Of a DNA stretch of 13,800 nucleotides, positions 7,026 to 13,436 are shown one piece after another. The notes below the pieces were generated by a model. The model was not told where the DNA came from. It was given only the letters and a program-made list of their open reading frames with translations, and made no database searches. Every line of letters begins with the position of its first letter. Positions within the stretch are counted from its first letter, which is position 1. Source of the stretch: Candidatus Glassbacteria bacterium RIFCSPLOWO2_12_FULL_58_11 (lineage in GTDB: Bacteria; Gemmatimonadota; Glassbacteria; GWA2-58-10); the NCBI GenBank assembly GCA_001780825.1, contig MFIX01000161.1, positions 27,798 to 41,597 on the forward strand, written 5' to 3'. Made by a program: the position numbers and the translations under genes.

Positions 7026-8111
7026 TTAGCTTTGCGGCGGCTCCAGCCTTTTGACCAGCTTTTTTATCTCCTCAGCTTTGTCTTTGGGCACCACCAGGGT
7101 CTTTCCCCCGGCGCGCACCACCACCAACCCCTCCACGCCGATCAGGGCCACAGTCTCCTCCGGATTATCGCAAAAGACCAGATTGTTTTTGGCATCCAGC
7201 GCCTCGAGCTTTCCCTGGCAGGCATTGCCCGAGGCATCGCTTTCGAGAAATTCTTCCAGAGCCAGCCAGCCGCCGACATCGTTCCAGTAGAATTCCGCGG
7301 CCAGCATGCGCAGATTATTCGCCCCCTCCATCACCCCGAAATCGATCGAAGTAGACTCGAGCGGCTCGAAAGCCTGGCGCAGGATTTCCGGCCAGCCGCT
7401 GTCCCCCTCCCGCTCGACCGACGGGCCAAGCAATTCGAGGTGACGCGGGAGCTGCCTTTGCAGCTCGCCGAGAATTGTCTCCACGCTCCAGACAAACATT
7501 CCGCTGTTCCAGAAGAACCGGCCCGTTTCGAGGTATTTCGCCGCTGTCTCCGCCTCGGGCTTTTCCACGAAACGCAGCAGCTCATAGTGCGCCGGGCTGG
7601 CCGCGGCGGAGAGCTTCTTTCCGCTCTCCAGGTAGCCATAACAGGTGGCCGGATAGGCAGGCCGGATTCCGAATGTGTAAAGCGCCGGCTCAACTGCCGC
7701 GGCTCGGGCCGCGGACAGCAGGGTTTCGCGGAACTGCTCTTTCGGCTTTATCAGGTGGTCGGCGGTCAGGACAATCATGACCGGGTTGCCGTAGCGCCTG
7801 AGGCTTATCAGCGCGGCCAGGGCCACGGCTGCGGCGGTGTCCCGGCGCAGCGGCTCGCCGATAATATTTCCTTCGGGCAACTCCGGAAGCTGTTCGGCCA
7901 CCAGCGCGGAGAGCGCCGCATTGGTCAGCACAAGAATCCGCTCATCCTGCACCAGGCCGGCCACCCGGTCGTAGCTCTGCTGAAGGAGGCTGCGGCCGCC
8001 GAAAAGATTGAGAAACTGCTTGGGGCGGCTTGCGGTGCTGAGCGGCCAGAAGCGGGTTCCCGCCCCGCCGGCCAGGATGACAATTACCACTTCCGGGTTC
8101 TGCAAGATCAT
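7026..8111 (-). CDS. manC: Mannose-1-phosphate guanylyltransferase (GDP-mannose pyrophosphorylase)
   Basis: This cytoplasmic enzyme makes GDP-mannose from mannose-1-phosphate and GTP. Its 361 residues match the monofunctional form; the C-terminal phosphomannose-isomerase cupin of ~470-residue bifunctional proteins is absent. The nucleotidyltransferase signature LAGGAGTRFWPLS (13-25) with RPKQFL (29-34) is intact, followed by EPLRRDTAAA (86-95), TADH (116-119), FVEKP (181-185), FFWNSGMFVW (199-208) and WNDVGGW near residue 277. The ATG at 8111 has GAAGG six bases upstream. A promoter with 17-base spacing lies about 60 bases upstream (8173-8201), inside a repeat shared with the acyltransferase gene to its right. 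GDP-mannose feeds mannose, fucose, rhamnose or perosamine residues of surface glycans; the next step is not in the window. Confidence 0.93.
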   Translation of the reverse strand: MILQNPEVVIVILAGGAGTRFWPLSTASRPKQFLNLFGGRSLLQQSYDRVAGLVQDERILVLTNAALSALVAEQLPELPEGNIIGEPLRRDTAAAVALAALISLRRYGNPVMIVLTADHLIKPKEQFRETLLSAARAAAVEPALYTFGIRPAYPATCYGYLESGKKLSAAASPAHYELLRFVEKPEAETAAKYLETGRFFWNSGMFVWSVETILGELQRQLPRHLELLGPSVEREGDSGWPEILRQAFEPLESTSIDFGVMEGANNLRMLAAEFYWNDVGGWLALEEFLESDASGNACQGKLEALDAKNNLVFCDNPEETVALIGVEGLVVVRAGGKTLVVPKDKAEEIKKLVKRLEPPQS

Positions 8112-8153
8112 TCTCTGCCTTCAACGTGAATCTCTTAAATTAGCGGTATAGCA

Positions 8154-8203
8154 GTCCGGTCCAGTCTGCTGCATTCTATATCAAGCATTCCACATTAGCA
8201 AGC
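8154..8203. repeat. Copy A of a 50-bp promoter-bearing repeat
   Basis: It aligns without gaps to 9281-9330 with 39 of 50 identical bases (hand count). The best conserved parts are GTCCGG-CCA-TCTGCT-CATT at the left and ATTAGCAAGC at the right. These include the -10 flank and the whole -35 box of the minus-strand promoter. Weaker similarity continues rightward with a single indel into the small-gene remnant. Confidence 0.7.
8173..8201 (-). promoter_or_regulatory. Promoter of manC
   Basis: On the minus strand TTGCTA (8196-8201) and TAGAAT (8173-8178) are 17 bases apart. The -10 matches the consensus at 5 of 6 positions and the -35 at 4 of 6. The expected transcript start near 8166 gives a leader of about 55 bases before the manC ATG. 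The same pair with the same spacing recurs at 9300-9328. Confidence 0.6.
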
Positions 8204-8250
8204 AAAGCCCGGACGGATGTCACTAGTTAAAATAGTCCGGAGAAACGAGA

Positions 8251-8440
8251 TTAACAGAAGCTGCGGCCCGGCTCAGAGAAGTCAGGAAAATGAACTATTC
8301 CGGTGAACATGTGATAAATCTCAGCTCGATTATCCGCTGCAATAATGAAAAAAATTCTGGAAGCAAATTTGCGGCGGATCATCGACTATCTCGATCGGCT
8401 GAAATTCCGGGAATTTCCCTGTCTGCTTTTACGTAATCCG
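8251..8440 (+). pseudogene. Decayed, internally deleted copy of the small gene at 9377-9871
   Basis: Read from 8251, this stretch begins LTEAAARLREVRKM, against LTEAATIVRDIGKM at the start of the intact gene. The DNA aligns at a constant offset of 1126 bases from about 8239 to 8295 (about 35 of 57 identical). The start codon TTG has become TTA. Further on, in the +1 frame (8372-8413), it reads RRIIDYLDRLKFRE against RVIDYLIDRLLLGRE of residues 121-135 of the intact protein, so about 250 bases of the middle are missing and the frame has shifted. A 47-codon open frame, ATG 8345 to stop 8488, covers the second piece but has no good ribosome site. The rest of the 8112-8570 gap shows nothing else recognisable. 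Confidence 0.6.
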
Positions 8441-8570
8441 GTTAAGAACTCGACGGCCAGGGTGGGAGGGGATTTTGCCAGTACATGATAGAATTGCTCC
8501 GCTCCTGGAAACCATTGAACAATTTTTGATCCTGAATTGAGCAGCCAATAATTCGGTTATCTTGTTCCGG

Positions 8571-9128
8571 TCACTTTTTTACCCGCTCAATTTCTCTTAT
8601 AAGCCTGGCCGGCACGCCACCGACAACCGTCCATTCCCGGACATTCTCTTTAACTAGCGATCCCGAGGCTACCAAGGCATTCTCTCCGATCTTTACGCCC
8701 GGCAAAATCGTGGAATTTGCTCCAACGAAAGAGCCACTGCCAATCTCGACCGGAGAGGATGAAGCTGGGAAATACTCCTGTAAAGGATGGTGCTTGTAGC
8801 CTACATTGATATGGGTGAGTATGGTAACTCTAGGGGCAAGCGTAACGTTATCGCCGAGCTCTATACCGTCGGCCAGGTCGAGAAGGCACTCTTCTCCGAC
8901 AAAGCAATACCTGCCACAGGCCAGGCCTTTGAATCCTCTGCGATATATATTTATAAAAGTAATCGGATGAATTAACGTTTCAATTCCAACATCCGCTCCA
9001 TACAAGTTTAATAGCATCCTGCGAACATTAGGCGGCAGCAGCACGATCTTGAGCACTGTCAGTTGGAACAGACCAAGAATGTATTTAAAGGACTTTTTAA
9101 GACCGATTTCTTTTAGTGCCTGACTCAT
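8571..9128 (-). CDS. Left-handed beta-helix (hexapeptide-repeat) acyltransferase, WbbJ/maltose-O-acetyltransferase type
   Basis: The protein has 185 residues from the ATG at 9128, chosen over an in-frame TTG two codons earlier because AAGGA (9136-9140) sits seven bases upstream. The N-terminal ~45 residues are helical and hydrophobic (SFKYILGLFQLTVLKIVLLP). Imperfect hexapeptide turns follow from ~48 to 165 (IELGDNVTLAPRV, VEIGSGSFVGANSTILPGV, KIGENALVASGSL). The candidate catalytic His is at ~106 in LTHINVG, and the family end motif GGVPARLI is at 170-177. Such enzymes transfer acetyl or other acyl groups from acyl-CoA to sugar hydroxyls of O-antigen or capsule. Its DNA is clearly AT-richer than its neighbours (about 32% G+C in 8941-9000 against about 68% in 7381-7440), hinting at recent acquisition. 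Confidence 0.88.
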   Translation of the reverse strand: MSQALKEIGLKKSFKYILGLFQLTVLKIVLLPPNVRRMLLNLYGADVGIETLIHPITFINIYRRGFKGLACGRYCFVGEECLLDLADGIELGDNVTLAPRVTILTHINVGYKHHPLQEYFPASSSPVEIGSGSFVGANSTILPGVKIGENALVASGSLVKENVREWTVVGGVPARLIREIERVKK

Positions 9129-9270
9129 AATCAATTCCTTTTTAACTTAAACAGGTTGCCTAACCTTGCCGGACTGATCCTGCTTCTGCGGGCAGCGTTC
9201 TCTATTATTTTGAATGGCTGACATGGCGTAAAATACAAGAGATGCCCTGCCGCTGGAGCTGTCAGCTAGG

Positions 9271-9286
9271 CCGGACAATTGTCCGG
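9271..9286. repeat. Perfect 16-bp palindrome CCGGACAATTGTCCGG
   Basis: The two 8-base arms are exact complements with no spacer, and GGCC/GGCC flanks extend the symmetry with one extra base. It lies just downstream of the minus-strand -10 box at 9300-9305. It could therefore be an operator overlapping the early transcribed region or a leader hairpin of the acyltransferase mRNA. Only its right half is kept in repeat copy A. Confidence 0.6.
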
Positions 9287-9330
9287 GCCAATCTGCTACA
9301 TTTTAAATCAACTTATACGCATTAGCAAGC
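9281..9330. repeat. Copy B of the 50-bp promoter-bearing repeat
   Basis: This is the partner of 8154-8203 (39 of 50 identical, ungapped). It sits between the acyltransferase gene, read leftward, and the small gene at 9377, read rightward. It has the same position relative to its two flanking genes as copy A has relative to manC and the decayed small gene. Confidence 0.7.
9300..9328 (-). promoter_or_regulatory. Promoter of the hexapeptide acyltransferase gene
   Basis: TTGCTA (9323-9328) and TAAAAT (9300-9305) are 17 bases apart on the minus strand, the same layout as the manC promoter at 8173-8201. The predicted start near 9293 leaves a long leader of about 165 bases that includes the 16-bp palindrome. 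Confidence 0.55.
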
Positions 9331-9376
9331 CTGGCCGGCCGGGTGACGCTTGCCATAGCCGCCCGGAAATGACAAA

Positions 9377-9871
9377 TTGACAGAGGCCGCAACAATAGTC
9401 AGAGATATTGGAAAAATGATCCTGCAAAACGACAGCCTGATTTTGCTTAAAAGATTATCTCTCCGGCCGGCCGGAAACATGCGGTCCCTGGACTATAACC
9501 GGTTTCTATCCTGGGCCGAGTACGGTCAGGTCCGGCGGGGATGCCTGCCGCGCTCCTGCGAAGACAAATGGCTGATCTTTCAACCGCGGGGAGAGCTGCA
9601 TTTCTGCCGCAGCGGCAACGGCCTGCTGGTTTACGCTATCATCTTTGCACATCTTGGACCGGGATTCGAAGCAGTTTCGGCCCGGGTGAACGCCGACCCG
9701 GCACTGCTCGACCCGCTGCCTGAGGAATATGAGTGCCGGGTGATCGATTACCTTATCGACCGCCTGTTGCTCGGGCGCGAAGTCCTTTTCCCGCTGCCGG
9801 ATGGTCTGGACCGGCAGTCCGGACAGGTGCTGGAGCGTATCTGGATGGGGGATTGCGGCAGGAGGGTTTGA
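9377..9871 (+). CDS. Small uncharacterised protein with an RS-x-EDKW motif
   Basis: The protein has up to 164 residues from a TTG at 9377 with GGAAA nine bases upstream; an ATG at 9416 would give 151. The conservation of TEAA...KM in the decayed copy favours the TTG. I do not recognise a named family. It looks soluble, with no signal peptide or clear membrane span. It is notable for RSCEDKWLIFQPRGELHFCR (~59-78), a strand-turn-strand unit with a dense charged/aromatic core, and for a C-terminal helix VIDYLIDRLLLGRE (122-135). From memory, small hypothetical proteins with an 'EDKWFI' signature exist, but no function is known to me. It is divergent from the acyltransferase and ends one base before the convergent deacetylase gene. 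A decayed paralogue lies 1.1 kb away. Start and function are uncertain; that it is a real gene is supported by the paralogue. Confidence 0.7.
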   Translation: MTEAATIVRDIGKMILQNDSLILLKRLSLRPAGNMRSLDYNRFLSWAEYGQVRRGCLPRSCEDKWLIFQPRGELHFCRSGNGLLVYAIIFAHLGPGFEAVSARVNADPALLDPLPEEYECRVIDYLIDRLLLGREVLFPLPDGLDRQSGQVLERIWMGDCGRRV

Positions 9872-9872
9872 A

Positions 9873-10664
9873 CTAGGGCTTGCCTATTTTGGCACATCTT
9901 TCGTGAAGTTCCCGCAGATTAAGCAACACCAGTTTTTCCTCCCGGATCAAATCGAGAATCTGTTCCAGAAAGGTTCGAGTGCCCGGACCCTCCCAGGCGA
10001 GACTTGCCAGATCCGGAGCCGAAACCGAGCGCCATTTCTCGTCCAGTCCGGCTTTGATTTTCCGGTAGAAACTGTCCGAGGGCACGTTCAGGGAGATATT
10101 CATCGGATGAAAGTTTAGCACCTTGATCCCCGGCGCGCGGAACAGATCCAGGTAATCTCTCAGTTCCCAGCTTGCACCATCGCGGCCGAAATGAACGTCA
10201 TCCTCCCAGAAAACCGGGAAACGGATCAGCCCCGTGCAATGAGCCAGGGGCACCAGTCCGGTTTGAAGGTAGAGGCAGAGGTTGGAGTCGTAGCGGATGC
10301 CCCGCGCCTTCAGCCGTCTCAGCAGCGGGGTGTTTTCGTAAAAAGCGTGCGAACGGAAACTGTCTGCCCCGGGCACGAGCGAGAAACAGTGCTCGAGCAC
10401 CTCCTCCTCGCTCCCGCCATGGGTCGAGCCGGGCAGGAAATTCGGGTGCAGACCAAGATGCAGCCGCCGGTTGGCCGCGGCATGGCCGCTGAGAGCCGCA
10501 GAACTGTGTGTGACAAAAACCGTCGCCGGGCAGTCCCAAGCCTCCAGCCTGGAAAGCACATCTTCCAGGCAGTCCTCGCTGACCCATTCCTGGTCCAATG
10601 TCAGGCAGAATACGGGCTTTTCATTATAGTTTTTTTCTGCTCCGGCCACTCGCGGTATCTCCAC
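9873..10664 (-). CDS. Polysaccharide deacetylase-like protein (CE4 fold, WbmS-like)
   Basis: The protein has 263 residues from a GTG at 10664, four bases after the stop of the preceding methyltransferase, so translation is probably coupled; no other start lies before the first beta strand. The core follows the NodB/CE4 layout in variant form. Strand 1 is VFCLTLDQEW (18-27) with Asp24 in place of the classical T-F-D-D pair. Next come a His-x-x-x-His-Pro site LHLGLHPNF (68-76), RSHAFYENTPLL (104-115) with the expected Arg, WEDD (153-156), and NFHPMNISLN (184-193) with the late His. This pattern recalls the WbmS-type deacetylases of O-antigen clusters. It has no signal peptide, so it would act in the cytoplasm on a sugar nucleotide or lipid-linked sugar. 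It is the last gene of a three-gene operon. Confidence 0.8.
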   Translation of the reverse strand: MEIPRVAGAEKNYNEKPVFCLTLDQEWVSEDCLEDVLSRLEAWDCPATVFVTHSSAALSGHAAANRRLHLGLHPNFLPGSTHGGSEEEVLEHCFSLVPGADSFRSHAFYENTPLLRRLKARGIRYDSNLCLYLQTGLVPLAHCTGLIRFPVFWEDDVHFGRDGASWELRDYLDLFRAPGIKVLNFHPMNISLNVPSDSFYRKIKAGLDEKWRSVSAPDLASLAWEGPGTRTFLEQILDLIREEKLVLLNLRELHERCAKIGKP

Positions 10665-10668
10665 TGAA

Positions 10669-11400
10669 TCAAGCTTCTGACCTAATCAGCACCGAGAAAA
10701 AGTAGTGTTCCAGCCCGCCGGGAAACCCACGGTGCTCCAGGATTTCCACGCTTGCCGGGTAGCGGTTCCCAAGGTCCCTGAAAAAGGCTTTTTCGAACCA
10801 TAGCCATTCCAGTCCGGCCTTGCGAGGCGTGCGCAGGCTGTGGTCCACCGCGGGCAACGACTTCCGCCAGGCGACATAATCATCTTTTCGGTCCGCATCC
10901 GGAACCCAGCCGAGCAGGATTTTTCCGCCGGGGCGCAACACATCGGTAATTTCTCTCAGCGCCGCGGTAACGTAATCACGGCGGTCCAGATAGTGCAAGA
11001 CTCCCCAGAGCAGTATTTTATCGAATTTCTTCCCGAGCTTGCCCACGCTCGCCGCATCCATTACCTCGAACGTGGCTAAGGTTACCATAAGCCGCGCCTT
11101 TTCGATCATTCCCGGAGAGACATCGATCCCGCTGGTTTCCGGCCCCAATACTCCGCGATCGGCAAGACTTGACAGCATTACCCCGCAGCCGCAGCCGATC
11201 TCGAGGAAACGGTCTGTCGAGACTGGTGCCAGATGCTCGATCACAAAGCCGGTCATGGCCTCGATCAGGGCGCTCTCCAGCTTGCCTTCAGGGGTGATAT
11301 ACTCGCTCGCCACCAGCGGATCGGTGAACCGTCGCGAGCGCTCCTCGTAGTACTGTCCCCAGTCGAAACCGTCCAGGTTTATGTCTTTGGCCTGTTTCAC
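10669..11400 (-). CDS. Class I SAM-dependent methyltransferase
   Basis: The protein has 243 residues from a GTG at 11400 with AAAGG about six bases upstream. The SAM-binding core is complete: motif I FLEIGCGCGVML (65-76), strand 2 GIDVSPGMIEKAR (91-103), the region around VMDAASVG (112-120), and motif IV FDKILLWGVLHYLD (126-139), followed by LRPGGKILLG. The N-terminus (FDWGQYYEERSRRF, 12-25) is a typical cap helix for small-molecule or sugar methyltransferases. It lies between the FemAB-like gene (35-base gap) and the deacetylase (4-base gap), so it probably acts on the same glycan. The acceptor atom and sugar cannot be told from sequence. Confidence 0.9.
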   Translation of the reverse strand: MKQAKDINLDGFDWGQYYEERSRRFTDPLVASEYITPEGKLESALIEAMTGFVIEHLAPVSTDRFLEIGCGCGVMLSSLADRGVLGPETSGIDVSPGMIEKARLMVTLATFEVMDAASVGKLGKKFDKILLWGVLHYLDRRDYVTAALREITDVLRPGGKILLGWVPDADRKDDYVAWRKSLPAVDHSLRTPRKAGLEWLWFEKAFFRDLGNRYPASVEILEHRGFPGGLEHYFFSVLIRSEA

Positions 11401-11435
11401 TTTCGCCCTTTCTGATTGTCCGGCCCCGGTCCGGC

Positions 11436-12425
11436 TCAGTCGAGCTTGAGCTCGTAGTAAAGCCGGGCCACACCCTGCCCGCCGAATGATTCCTTGAATT
11501 TAATCAGCGTATGGTGGGGCTCGTAACCGAAACTGGAGGGACCGAAGTCCATCCAGCGAAGACCCAGGGCCGCCAGCTCCTCGAGGGCCACTTTTAGCAT
11601 CAGGTTACTGCCCCGGAAGTCATAGTAGCTGACATCGTGGCAAAGATCGAGAAAATTCGCTGCCCGCTCATTGCAGAGGAAAAACAGGCCGCCGGCTATC
11701 GGCCGGCCCTCCAGCCAGGCCAGCCAGAGGCGGATTTTCCCCGGGAAAAGCCCGATTATCCGCTGCAGCTCCTCATAGGTCCGGGTGGTCGAAGTCCCGA
11801 ATTTCTGCTTGTCTCTCAGCAGCATTTCATAAAATGCCGCATAATCCTCTGAGGGACCAGCAGTTACGCCTTTACGCAGGGCTTGGCGCCAGGCCTCCTT
11901 GGCCTTCTTTTTCATCGCGCTGAGCGGATAATCCTTTCCGGGCTCCAGACGGCAGACCATCAGCAGCTCGGCTTTCCCGATCCTGAAACCCTTGCTTAAG
12001 AACAGGAACTGGAAGCAGTCGCTGAAACTGTCGCGGCAATACAGGGGCGGCGGTGGCACCAGGTGAATCTCCGATATTCCTTTCTCCCTGGCGAAGCCCA
12101 GGAAAAGCTCCAGTATCTCCTGCGTCTCGCTGAAAGTGAGGCTGTCATAGACAAACGAGCCGTAGGAGCCGCCGTAAGGCGACCGGTAAACCGGACCCTT
12201 ATCCGTCTCGAAAATCATTCCCGGTATAAAAGCGCAAATGCGGCCCTTTTGCCGGAAAAGCAGGTGGTGAACGGTTCCGCCTTGGCTTCTGAACTTTTCT
12301 TCGCCGTGATAGTTCAGAAAACGAGGGCTGTGAAAGAGGGTCCCATTGGCGCTGGAGGCAATAAAATCCTCCAGCTCCGGCCGGGTGGCGTTATCGTCGA
12401 TTACCTCATAAGTAATATCAGGCAT
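11436..12425 (-). CDS. FemAB/GNAT-superfamily transferase (peptidoglycan-bridge/PEP-CTERM FemAB-like)
   Basis: The protein has 329 residues from the ATG at 12425, chosen for GGAGG (12436-12440) ten bases upstream; an in-frame ATG at 12476 lacks a ribosome site and adds 17 residues of a different character. Two GNAT-like halves are visible. The first spans ~1-160 (LFHSPRFLNYH at 30-40, GRICAFIPGM, YRSPYGGSYGSFVY). The second spans ~165-329, with a Lys/Arg-rich helix (MKKKAKEAWRQALRKG), the strand pair IRLWLAWLEGRPIAGGLFFL (231-250) and the closing motif MDFGPSS...LIKFKESFGG (292-316) typical of the family. FemAB proteins transfer amino acids from aminoacyl-tRNA; relatives in polysaccharide loci are thought to acylate sugars. 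It is the first gene of the operon with the methyltransferase and deacetylase. Confidence 0.85.
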   Translation of the reverse strand: MPDITYEVIDDNATRPELEDFIASSANGTLFHSPRFLNYHGEEKFRSQGGTVHHLLFRQKGRICAFIPGMIFETDKGPVYRSPYGGSYGSFVYDSLTFSETQEILELFLGFAREKGISEIHLVPPPPLYCRDSFSDCFQFLFLSKGFRIGKAELLMVCRLEPGKDYPLSAMKKKAKEAWRQALRKGVTAGPSEDYAAFYEMLLRDKQKFGTSTTRTYEELQRIIGLFPGKIRLWLAWLEGRPIAGGLFFLCNERAANFLDLCHDVSYYDFRGSNLMLKVALEELAALGLRWMDFGPSSFGYEPHHTLIKFKESFGGQGVARLYYELKLD

Positions 12426-12508
12426 GCAGGGGCGGCCTCCGCCTGAAATCAGAATCAGCTCAAAATAAAAAGGCATCCAAACTGTTGCACTGTCAGGATC
12501 ATCGAAAT

Positions 12509-12514
12509 ATTATA
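12509..12514 (-). promoter_or_regulatory. Possible -10 box for the FemAB-methyltransferase-deacetylase operon
   Basis: A perfect TATAAT occurs on the minus strand about 85 bases upstream of the preferred ATG. No good -35 box is found 16-18 bases before it. The rest of the 12426-12704 divergent gap is very AT-rich around 12540-12605 and shows no further clear site. Confidence 0.3.
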
Positions 12515-12704
12515 AAGCCATGCTTACTCCGACTATTGCATTAAAATTTATCATCCGGCAAATATCCGCAAGATAATTAAAAATGAAATATTATTTTTTT
12601 TATTTCCAAGCCCCCATTATTTTTCCTGTGAAATTGCCGGACCCGGCGGTAATTTTACCAGCCGGACGAGGTTTGCGCTCTTTCCTCGGAAAGGAAGCCA
12701 AGTA

Positions 12705-13346
12705 TTGGAAAAACTTATCCTGATCGGCGCCGGAGGGATGTGCAGGGAGGTTATCTCCCTGGTGGAAGATATCAACTCCCTTACGGATAGATTTGAAATC
12801 CGCGGTATCCTGGATGACAACCCTTCCCTGGCCGGGGAAAAAGTTGCTGGTCATACTGTATTAGGCCCCATCACCTCGGAAAATATCCCGGAGGATTGCC
12901 AGGCGGCCCTCTGTATCGCCACGCACCGGGATATTGCCCTGCGCGGCCGCGTGGGTGAAAGACTGAATCTTAGCCCAGAGAGATGGGCAAAAATAATTCA
13001 CCCTCAGGCAACTATTTCCTCAAGCGCCCGTATAGAGCCCGGGGCAATCCTTTATGCCGGCAGCCGGGTCGGCCCGGATACCAGCATCGGCCTGAACTCA
13101 TTCCTCTACTACAATGCCGTCCTGCACCACGACAGCCACCTTGGGGATTACACTCAGGTTTGCGCCGGGGTGCTGATCGCCGGCTATGTAACTGTGGGAA
13201 ACCGCTGCTACCTGGGGATCGGCAGCATACTCCGGGACAATATCGCAGTGGCCGATGATATCATGGTCGGCATGGGAGCGGTGGCGACCCAGGACCTGCG
13301 CGAACCTGGTAAAGTCTACCGGGGAATGCCGGCGCGCGCAATCTGA
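12705..13346 (+). CDS. Sugar O-/N-acyltransferase, NeuD/PglD family
   Basis: The protein has 213 residues from a TTG at 12705, preceded by AAAGGA about ten bases upstream; no ATG or GTG in frame precedes the conserved start. The N-terminal Rossmann-like sugar-nucleotide domain opens with KLILIGAGGMCREV (3-16) and contains RGILDDNPSLAG (33-44). A short link (IIHPQATISSSARI, 97-110) leads to a left-handed beta-helix of hexapeptide turns (to ~195), ending in GKVYRGMPARAI. His141/His142 in LHHDSHLGDY match the catalytic His region of PglD. Family members acetylate the 4-amino group of UDP-linked amino-sugars or sialic acid with acetyl-CoA. The DegT-type aminotransferase starting 90 bases downstream would supply that amino group, so the pair probably makes an acetamido-deoxy-sugar. 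Confidence 0.9.
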   Translation: MEKLILIGAGGMCREVISLVEDINSLTDRFEIRGILDDNPSLAGEKVAGHTVLGPITSENIPEDCQAALCIATHRDIALRGRVGERLNLSPERWAKIIHPQATISSSARIEPGAILYAGSRVGPDTSIGLNSFLYYNAVLHHDSHLGDYTQVCAGVLIAGYVTVGNRCYLGIGSILRDNIAVADDIMVGMGAVATQDLREPGKVYRGMPARAI

Positions 13347-13436
13347 ATCATTACTGGAACTAAAATTGCATCAGTCCGGTCGCAAGCTCCTTCTGACGGC
13401 TTCAACTCTAATTTCTGAATTCTGACAAAAGGTGAT

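Noticed and set aside
7032..8129. A 365-codon plus-strand open frame opposite manC
   Set aside because: It is an exact shadow of manC, whose signature motifs are unmistakable.
8345..8488. A 47-codon open frame starting ATGAAAAAAATTCTG
   Set aside because: It looks attractive as a small gene, but it has no Shine-Dalgarno site, and its middle aligns with the C-terminal helix of the 9377 gene; it is better explained as part of the decayed copy.
12630..12655. GC-rich inverted repeat before the NeuD-like gene as a riboswitch or terminator
   Set aside because: The arms GCCGG/CCGGC are only two bases apart and cannot form a stable hairpin.
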